Assembly (NCBI GenBank): GCA_028288395.1
Contig: JAQBNV010000240.1
Coordinates: 1-9,873 of the forward strand
Length of the DNA stretch: 9,873 bases
From: Adhaeribacter sp.
GTDB taxonomy: Bacteria; Bacteroidota; Bacteroidia; Cytophagales; Hymenobacteraceae
Direction: 5' to 3'
Position 1 is the stretch's first letter, and each line of letters begins with the position of its first letter. The position numbers were made by a program, and so were the translations under genes. This document shows, piece after piece, positions 1-6,800 of the stretch. The notes under the pieces were generated by a model. That model searched no databases. It worked only from the letters and a program-made list of their open reading frames with translations, and was not told the origin of the DNA.

Positions 1-327
1 GCCCGAAATAACAGTGGTTTGCTGAAAATCGGCATGGTGGTTATAAAAGATAAGTGGGTTTTGCTGCTTAAACCGGTGGCCGAGAATTTTACTGTGCCAG
101 TTGTACCAGCGCTCGCTCGCCTGGCCCAGTTCATTGGGTACCTGTTTGTTTTTCAGGTAATGATAAATTTCGAAGTGGGGCGTTCCCAGTACCTCGAAAT
201 TAAGGTTTTTGTACTGCGCTTTGTTGCGGCCGAAATATTGCCCGAGTGCGGTAGGTGCAGAAATGCCCAGCGCCAACATTAATAAATATAACCTGCGCAC
301 CACCAGGATAAAATATCGCTTTTTCAT
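1..327 (-). CDS. Secreted TolB/PD40-type protein, N-terminal part (cut by window edge)
   Basis: This is the first 109 codons of a gene that runs off the left edge, so no stop codon is present. It starts at an ATG (327-325) and has a clear Sec signal peptide: basic MKKR start, a hydrophobic stretch to about residue 29 and a likely cleavage after Leu-Gly (ALG-Q). The mature part begins QYFGRNKAQY, then FEVLGTPHFEIYHY near residue 45-58, SERWYNWHS near 71-79 and PLIFYNHHADFQQT near 91-104. From memory this resembles the N-terminal peptidase-MA-like region of Bacteroidota proteins that continue into a WD40/PD40 (TolB-like) beta-propeller; the propeller itself is outside the window. The zinc-binding HExxH expected in a true gluzincin is not in the visible part. 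The start is not preceded by a Shine-Dalgarno site. Reading frame and secretion are well supported; the family is moderately supported. Confidence 0.75.
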   Translation of the reverse strand, partial: MKKRYFILVVRRLYLLMLALGISAPTALGQYFGRNKAQYKNLNFEVLGTPHFEIYHYLKNKQVPNELGQASERWYNWHSKILGHRFKQQNPLIFYNHHADFQQTTVISG

Positions 328-671
328 TTCACGAGTAATTTAATTAGTGCCTTAAATTTTACGTTTTTCCGGTATTCTTAGGTTTTTAAAATTTAGGATT
401 ATACAAGTATTATATTGCTCAGGGTTCTTTCTGATAAATACTAAGTTCCCTGAAATAAAGGAGGCTAAAACGCTGGCAGGCATTAAAGCCAAACCGGATA
501 ATTAGGATTATTATATGGTAGGATAACGCAGGTGCTTTTTGATTATTATATAGTATACAAGCCAAATAATTAAATACGTAACTACTTAATCGCCAGATCC
601 GGTTTACCCGGCCAAGAGCGTCAATCAACCCCTGAAAAAATCAGCAAAGATCAGGCCGGAACAATGTTTGA
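328..671. other. AT-rich intergenic gap of 344 nt
   Basis: This gap separates the DUF72 gene from the secreted TolB-like gene on the same strand. I see no convincing gene. A 69-codon minus-strand reading frame at 419-628 has no recognisable features. The gap should hold the 3' end of the upstream transcript and the promoter of the TolB-like gene, but I cannot place a consensus promoter with confidence. A near-identical 15-nt direct repeat (506-520 and 541-555) lies inside it. A weak 5-bp inverted repeat (631-635 with 651-655) near the DUF72 stop is too poor to call a terminator. Confidence 0.6.
506..555. repeat. Pair of 15-nt near-identical direct repeats
   Basis: GATTATTATATGGTA at 506-520 recurs as GATTATTATATAGTA at 541-555, with one mismatch and start points 35 nt apart. 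Both copies lie in the noncoding gap upstream of the TolB-like gene. The spacing could suit a repeated protein-binding site, but the repeat is AT-rich and could be chance. The copies themselves are directly visible; a function is not shown. Confidence 0.45.
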
Positions 672-1400
672 TTAAATAGATTTTACCATTGCCGTTAAGC
701 GCTGGGAATCAACAACGGCGTGGCCACCAATGTCATTGTCAAAATAAATATAAACAGTTTTGCCTTCGGTAGCCCAGCGGCGGGCGGCCGTGGCCCAGCC
801 ATTTAAAACTTCGTCGGAATAACGGCCGTCGTATTTGCCAACCGGGCCATGGAGGCGGATGTAAACAAAGTTGGTGGTAAGGATAACCGGCGAGAGGTGC
901 TGCTCCAGGTCGTAGATACAGAATGCCGCATTATATTGCCGTAGTAATTCGTATACCGGCTCCTGGTACCAGGTGTGGTCGCGGAATTCGAAGGTGTATA
1001 ATAAACCAGGGGGCAGAGCCTGTAAAAATTGCCGGAGACGCGCCACATCGCAGTGCCAGCGGGGCGGCAACTGAAACAGGATGGGCCCCAGTTTTTCTTC
1101 GAGGGCGGTTACATTTTGTATAAAATTACTCAAAGACGCCTGCGGGTCTTTCAGCTTTTTCATGTGGGTAATAAAGCGGCTGGCTTTTACTGAGAACACA
1201 AAATCCTCGGGTACTGCCTGACGCCAGTTAGCAAAAGTCTCGGGAGTAGGTAAGCGATAAAAAGAATTATTTATTTCAACAGTTTGATAAAAGTTCAGGT
1301 AATAAGCCAGGTAATCCTGCTGCTGCATCCCGGCCGGATAAAACAACCCTTTCCAGTGCTTGTAATGCCAGCCCGAAGTTCCGATGTAAATAGCGCTCAA
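672..1400 (-). CDS. DUF72 (YecE-like) TIM-barrel protein
   Basis: This 242-residue protein matches the DUF72 family (PF01904; E. coli YecE), which folds as a TIM barrel and whose biochemical role I do not know to be established. The family landmarks appear in order: IYIGTSGWHYKHWKGLFYP near residues 4-22, VEINNSFYRLP at 41-51, FVFSVKASRFITH at 67-79, GPILFQLPP at 105-113, FEFRDHTW at 137-144, VYIRLHGP at 179-186 and YFDNDIGGHA at 219-228. The length is usual for the family, so it looks intact. It has no signal peptide and should be cytoplasmic. The start must be TTG at 1400-1398: an in-frame TAA lies two codons upstream, and the first in-frame ATG (codon 25) would delete the conserved first strand. 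It lies 78 nt after tamL on the same strand with no terminator between, so read-through from tamB-tamL is likely. Confidence 0.92.
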   Translation of the reverse strand: MSAIYIGTSGWHYKHWKGLFYPAGMQQQDYLAYYLNFYQTVEINNSFYRLPTPETFANWRQAVPEDFVFSVKASRFITHMKKLKDPQASLSNFIQNVTALEEKLGPILFQLPPRWHCDVARLRQFLQALPPGLLYTFEFRDHTWYQEPVYELLRQYNAAFCIYDLEQHLSPVILTTNFVYIRLHGPVGKYDGRYSDEVLNGWATAARRWATEGKTVYIYFDNDIGGHAVVDSQRLTAMVKSI

Positions 1401-1452
1401 CCTTTAATTTTTATCCTGAATAATTTTTAACAACCACCTATGAATAATCACC

Positions 1453-1480
1453 AACAATCAACCATTAACAATCAGCCATT
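1453..1480. repeat. Heptameric tandem repeat over the tamL 3' end
   Basis: Four 7-nt units stand head to tail: AACAATC, AACCATT, AACAATC, AGCCATT. Equivalently, this is a 14-nt unit present twice with one mismatch (A1461 against G1475). A further related unit, AATAATC, lies at 1443-1449, separated by three bases. The right end of the array runs into the tamL stop codon (1479-1481). Short tandem AT-rich repeats of this style (AACAATCAA-like) occur between genes in some Bacteroidota as far as I recall; no function is implied. Confidence 0.7.
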
Positions 1481-3857
1481 AAAAAGGATAACCAATGGCT
1501 ATGTGCAATACCATGTTTTTACGTTCGGGCGGTAAAGTAAAAACGTAGGGGCTTTCCTGAATGGGATCCCTTACCGGAATACCTAAATCAAAACGGAGGA
1601 CAAAAAACTCTGCATCAATGCGCAAGCCAGCGCCTGTGCCTACTGCCAGCTGACTTAGGGCCTTGCTCATCACAAACTCACCCCCGGGGCGGTCGGCGCT
1701 TTTACGGGCCAGCCAAATATTGCCGGCATCTACAAATACAGCACCTTTCAGGTACGGAATAATATCAAAACGGTATTCTACGTTGGTTTCAAATTTTATA
1801 TCGCCGGTTTGATCAAAGAACCCATTATTTAGGTCGTCCGGCTGGTTGGGATCGGTGGTAACAGAGTATGTGCCCGGACCTACTTCGCGCGGCCGGAAAG
1901 CCCGGATGCTGTTGGAACCGCCGATAAAGAATTGCTTCAGGTAGGGCAAGGTGCTGGAATTGTTATACGGAATACCCGCGCCAATAATCATCCGGGTAGC
2001 CAGACGGGTGCCGCGGGTTAAATTCTTATAATAACGGCCTTCGAGGGCCAAACGCGAATACTGCGAAAATGGCTGTTTTACAAAGGTGTTCGGGATTTCG
2101 GTCTGCCCCTGAATCTTAGATGTAAACAAGCTGAGTAAATTACCCGATAAATCAACGTTGGCATTAAAGAAAAAGTCCTGACGGTGTGCCTGCTGGTTTT
2201 GCGTGTTATAAGTAAAATTGTAAATAGACCCGACAATAAATTGTTCTTCAAAACTCCGGCGCAGGTAAAGATTTCGGTTTAACCGTTCCTGAAATTCCGG
2301 GCCTACGTTCGTAAGTTGGGCAAACTGCAGATTAACCGGGGTAATTTCGTGGGTAATACGGGATTGCGGGCGCCAGATATAGCCGTATGTAGCATTATAG
2401 GCACTCATCTGGTAAAAAGTTACCCGGTTTATATAGTTGTAACCCAGGGTAAATCGGGTTTTAGGTACAAATTCAGAACGCAGGTTATACGTTTTAAACG
2501 GCGTCATGAAGCGAGGCACATCCAGTACCGCCTGGGTGCCAAACGAAAAGGAATTAATGCCGCCTTTGGTATCACTGTTTCCGGTATCGGTGCCGCTCCG
2601 GTTTTTGTTACCGCCAATCTGAGATTCCTGACTGAGGTTAAAGTTTATTTGTAACTGTTCGGCGCCGCGCATTAAGTTGCGGTGGCGGTAACGGGCATTA
2701 AAACCCGGACCGGCAAAGCCGTTGGTTTTGGTAACCATTTCAAATTCCGCCCGCATCGATTGCAAACGCGAAGGCGTTAACCGGATATTAACGTTCAGGG
2801 CCTGCGCCAGGCTGTCGCTCTCGCGCAACTGAACATCTACATAGCGGAAAAGGCCTAAACCCATGAGGCGGCTAACGGTAAGGGCGTGGTCGTTGCGGGT
2901 ATAGAGGCTGTCTTTTTCGAAGAAAACGGCCGGCAGTAAGTGTTTCGCTTTCAGCGATTTTTCGTCGGGATAATAGTGGTAGCCTTGTATCCGCACTGGC
3001 GGATTCGAGTAGGCGGTGCTATCCAGTTGTAGGGTATAGTTGGTATAAATCCGGACGTCGCCTAATTTATAAGGTACTAAAGATTTGGCCGGTGCTTCGG
3101 GCTTGATAGTGGGGTAAATATTTACGGTATAATTATTCTGGGTGGTATCCACTTTATACAGAATAAGATCCGGATCAAAATAAAAATAGCCTTTGTTTTT
3201 CAGGTCGGCGTCGACGCGAACCCGCTCGGCTGTAAACGTGGCCAGGTTATAATTATCGCCCACTTTTAATAAACTGGCTTCCCGCGACGCCGCTAAATCG
3301 CGGTAAATTGGGCCAAGGGAGTCGCCGGCAGGATAAATAATGCTACTGATGGTGTAGGGCTTGGCTACCTGTGCGATGTAGGTTACACTTACAGTTTTAT
3401 CTTTTACGTTTTCTTTATAGCCCACCGTAGAGTTAAAATATCCGGCGTTGTTTAAGCGGTTTACCATTAAAGCGGTAATGTGGCTGTTATTAACCGAATC
3501 GTAAAAGACAGGCTCTTCGCCTAAGTTATTTTTGATAAAACTGCGCAGGCCTTTTTTCTTTTTGGGAGTGCCGGCCAGGTTATAAAAAAACAAGCCGGGC
3601 CGGATGCCCAGAAAAGAAGTATTGGGTTTGGGCGTAATGGTAGCGGCCAACTCTGCAGATAGTGCGCTTTCGTTCGCTATTTTTTCTTTTGATTCGAGTT
3701 TAACGGTGGCGCCCGTATACAGGCGCTTTCCTTCGGGCAACTTGCTGGTGCCGCTGCAACCACTTAAGTAAAAAAGGCAAAAGATACTTAAAACAGACAA
3801 AGTCAGTTTTGGGTAAGTAAGCCGGTTGGTTTCTAGGTTAAGGCGTAAGCCGATCAT
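1479..3857 (-). CDS. tamL: TamL: lipidated TamA/BamA-family outer-membrane barrel
   Basis: This 792-residue protein is a BamA/TamA superfamily (D15/Omp85) barrel. It begins with a lipoprotein signal: hydrophobic LTLSVLSIFCLFY, then the lipobox LSGC with Cys34 as the likely acylated residue. The next residues (SGTSKLPEG) lack an acidic surface-export signal, so a periplasmic lipid anchor is inferred. About three POTRA-like repeats follow (roughly 60-365), with typical patterns such as LMVNRLNNAGYF and VSRLMGLGLFRYVDV. The barrel fills about 366-792. It has the lid-loop motif GGSNSIRAFRPRE (about 646-658), corresponding to VRGF/Y of BamA, and ends in the expected aromatic residue (IAIGYPF). The family is known in Bacteroidota as TamL, the lipoprotein relative of TamA; it should work with TamB in outer-membrane assembly. 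I chose ATG at 3857, 16 nt after the tamB stop: an earlier in-frame start at 4010 would overlap tamB and bury the signal peptide. Without tamB beside it, I would call it only BamA/TamA family. Confidence 0.93.
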   Translation of the reverse strand: MIGLRLNLETNRLTYPKLTLSVLSIFCLFYLSGCSGTSKLPEGKRLYTGATVKLESKEKIANESALSAELAATITPKPNTSFLGIRPGLFFYNLAGTPKKKKGLRSFIKNNLGEEPVFYDSVNNSHITALMVNRLNNAGYFNSTVGYKENVKDKTVSVTYIAQVAKPYTISSIIYPAGDSLGPIYRDLAASREASLLKVGDNYNLATFTAERVRVDADLKNKGYFYFDPDLILYKVDTTQNNYTVNIYPTIKPEAPAKSLVPYKLGDVRIYTNYTLQLDSTAYSNPPVRIQGYHYYPDEKSLKAKHLLPAVFFEKDSLYTRNDHALTVSRLMGLGLFRYVDVQLRESDSLAQALNVNIRLTPSRLQSMRAEFEMVTKTNGFAGPGFNARYRHRNLMRGAEQLQINFNLSQESQIGGNKNRSGTDTGNSDTKGGINSFSFGTQAVLDVPRFMTPFKTYNLRSEFVPKTRFTLGYNYINRVTFYQMSAYNATYGYIWRPQSRITHEITPVNLQFAQLTNVGPEFQERLNRNLYLRRSFEEQFIVGSIYNFTYNTQNQQAHRQDFFFNANVDLSGNLLSLFTSKIQGQTEIPNTFVKQPFSQYSRLALEGRYYKNLTRGTRLATRMIIGAGIPYNNSSTLPYLKQFFIGGSNSIRAFRPREVGPGTYSVTTDPNQPDDLNNGFFDQTGDIKFETNVEYRFDIIPYLKGAVFVDAGNIWLARKSADRPGGEFVMSKALSQLAVGTGAGLRIDAEFFVLRFDLGIPVRDPIQESPYVFTLPPERKNMVLHIAIGYPF

Positions 3858-3873
3858 GTTAATACAGATAGAT

Positions 3874-6800
3874 TTAATTCTGGACAAGCGGTTCAATTTC
3901 GTTTTTATTTCGGTTGTTGCCTCTTCGGGTTTTTCCCAGATTTTTAAACATATCAGAGAGGTTATCGAAGTTGCGGGTAAAGATGAGCGCCAGCCCGGTT
4001 TCCTGTACATCCTGTTCGGTTAGATCTTCGTAAGAATTTTGCTTGAAGCCCCGCACGCGCAGGCGGCCATTAGGCGTAATCAGGTATTCTACCGAAAGAT
4101 TGCCAGCAAAACCGCTGTTACCACTCTGGGTGCTACGGCCTTCAATTCCTACATCGGTACCTACCCGCACCACCAGCCGGTTGTTCAGGAATTCCTTGTT
4201 CAGGGCTACGTTTAAATCGGTGCGGTTTTGGGCCGAGCCGGAAGAATAATCTTCATAAGAATTCAGCCCTAATTCCAGACCCAGGCCACCCAAATATTGG
4301 CCGGTAAGTTTATTTAACTGGTCGCTGAGTAAAGCACTTACACTGGAGCGGGCCGTAGAAGCCAGCGAGCCACCACCCGACGATTGCAATGGATCAGTAC
4401 CCATAAACCGGCCCAATACAATCAGCGAAAAGGCCTGGCGGTTTATTTCGGAAGGATCCTGCCGGATTTGTTGTAACCGTTGATAAGCCGTTCTTCCTGC
4501 ATCAGTACCCTGCTCCGTCTCCGGCAAGGTCACGTCGAATGTAATATCGGGCTTCAGCATATCGCCTTTTAGATTGATAATTACTTCAAAAGGTAGTTGT
4601 GTGCGCGACCTGTTACGCGCATCCTCATCAGCAAGCTGTGCTTCTATTAGTTCGGTAGGCGCAGTTTTTACGTTGTATATCGCCCGGATATCCAAATCGG
4701 CTACGAGCGGGTCACCGGCCCAGGTAATGCTGCTGCCGCGGGCAATATTAAACTCCCGTTGAGCCAGGCCGTAAAAGTTAAGCTGGTATTTACCGCTGGA
4801 TACGACGTAGCGGCCGCTCAGGTTAATATTGCCATCGTCGTCCATGCCGGTATTCAGCTGGCCCCGACCCCTGATTTCGATAAAATCACCGGTAGCTTCG
4901 TCCATAATTACGGTAAACGGAATATCATCCGATACATCAATAACGGCACTAATATTATAACCCAGCAGCCCGGTTTGGGTTAAGGTATCGCGTTTTTGCA
5001 GTTCGGCGAGGCGGGCAGCCAGCGTATCGCTCATGTCTACAAACTGCGTTATGCCTTCGTGCTCTACCATCCCGGCAGCCGTGGCGGGGATTACCATGGT
5101 CATGGCCGAGCCTTGGAGTACTTTTATCTGGCCGGTAATATCCGGCTGATTTTCTTCGCCGGCAATTTTAGCGCTGGTATCGAGGATCAGTTTTCCGTAA
5201 TAAAGCGGGTTATCTTCGGCTGTAGAATTCATGACCACAAAGTTGTTGGTGGTTACATCCAGCGCGAAGCGATAATTCAGGTAATCACGGGTAAAGACGG
5301 TGCCGTTTACCACCGCTTTGTTATTCACCGAATCGAGGAGCGTGAAGTTGGAGAAATTAAGGCCACGATCGTCAAATGTCATAGTCTCGTTTGTCAGGCG
5401 GAACGGTGCGCCCAGCATGGTAGGCACAAAGGAGGCGTTAACAAAGGTGGCCTGCCCCCGAATATTGGGTAGGGCCAGGCTGCCGGTAATATTTAAGCGG
5501 CCAACCAAGGAGCCGGATAAATCTTCTAGCTGGCCCATGGTAAACCCCTGGAAAGCGGCCAGGTTAATATTATTGATGTCGGCGGTGAGATTTAAGGCAT
5601 TATCGGTGGTTTGGGCCACGTAATAGCCATTAACCGAAATATTGTTGCCGTTGCCATTTAGAGTAGCCAATACATTGTAGCGGTCGCCGGGAGCCGTACT
5701 GGCCTGCAAACCAATATCGCCAATCAGGTTTTTCTGGTAGGCAAAGTTCCGGACCGTTAAATCAGACGTAAAGCCCAGTTTGGTGGCAATATTTTGCAGC
5801 GTAATATTGCCGTTTATCGAGCCATTTATCAGGCTGTCGTTGCGTTCGATAGCCCGCGAAATATTGGCCAGATCAAAATTGCCGAAGGTTATTTGCAGCG
5901 GCGCATTAGTGCGGCTGTTACCCAAACTGTTAATGGCAATAGAACTGCCGCCTTGCTCCAGCCGGATATTATTCGCGTAGATAGAGCCAGTGTTGTAATA
6001 TTGCAGGTAATTATCGGGGGTAACGTTCCAGGGCTCGCCGTTAAATATTACATCGCCGGGGGTAAAACGGAACTGGTAAGCGTTTTGCAACGAATTTAAC
6101 ATGCCGCCCAAAGCAAAGCGCTCTTTGCCGTTATCTTCCGAAATGCCTACCCGCAGCTTTAAATTATCGTCCTGGGCGTAGCCGCCTAATTTCAGGTTCT
6201 TCACCAGCATGGTAGTGTCCGAAAGTTCGTTTAGGGTTACGGCATAATCCAGCTTGTTCGCATCGCCGTTCAGGCGCATTTGCAGGCTATCGAGGTTATA
6301 CGTGGTATAAACAATCCGGGGGAAATACCCATTTACCTGCAGGTTTTGGTTTGCCTGGGTATAAGCGCCTGTAACAACGCCCGGTCCGAATTTTTTCAGT
6401 TCCGGTACCAGGCCGGTGGTTAATAAATCGGTGCGCCGGAAGCGGAAATCGAAATTAAAATCAGCCAGGTTAATATCGGTCGGGAAAGGCTCATTCTGAA
6501 TATTAAAGTAAGAATCTATCTTTTTAGAAAGAGCTACAGCTAAATCTTCGGCGCTGTTGTCGCCCCGGAAGAACCCATTCAGAATATCCGACCGCAGGGT
6601 AATATCGGTGCGGCCCACCCGGTTAGCCAACTGCACAAACAAAGAATCAAGCCGGTAGGTTTTCGGGCCCTGGCGCATGGTCAGTTGCCCGGCATCGATG
6701 GTGCCATTGAGGGTATTCAGCGATGCACCGCGCATATCGGCCACTACTTTGCCCTGCAACCGCAGGGGCTCGTTATAGAAATTTAGCGCCTGCAGGTTGG

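Noticed and set aside
419..628. 69-codon minus-strand reading frame in the AT-rich gap
   Set aside because: No recognisable motif, no clear ribosome site, and composition looks like the surrounding noncoding DNA.
608..659. CCGGCC/GGCCGG and CCTGA/TCAGG pairings after the DUF72 stop as a possible operon terminator
   Set aside because: Stems of 5-6 bp with long loops, and no T-run after the stem in the minus-strand direction.
3858..4010. 51-residue N-terminal extension of tamL in the same frame
   Set aside because: It lies inside the 3' end of tamB in another frame, has no relation to the family, and would put the lipoprotein signal 50 residues inside the protein.
4996..5472. 158-codon plus-strand frame opposite tamB
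   Set aside because: It is antisense to a well-supported DUF490 region and has no family features; long antisense frames are expected opposite such a gene.
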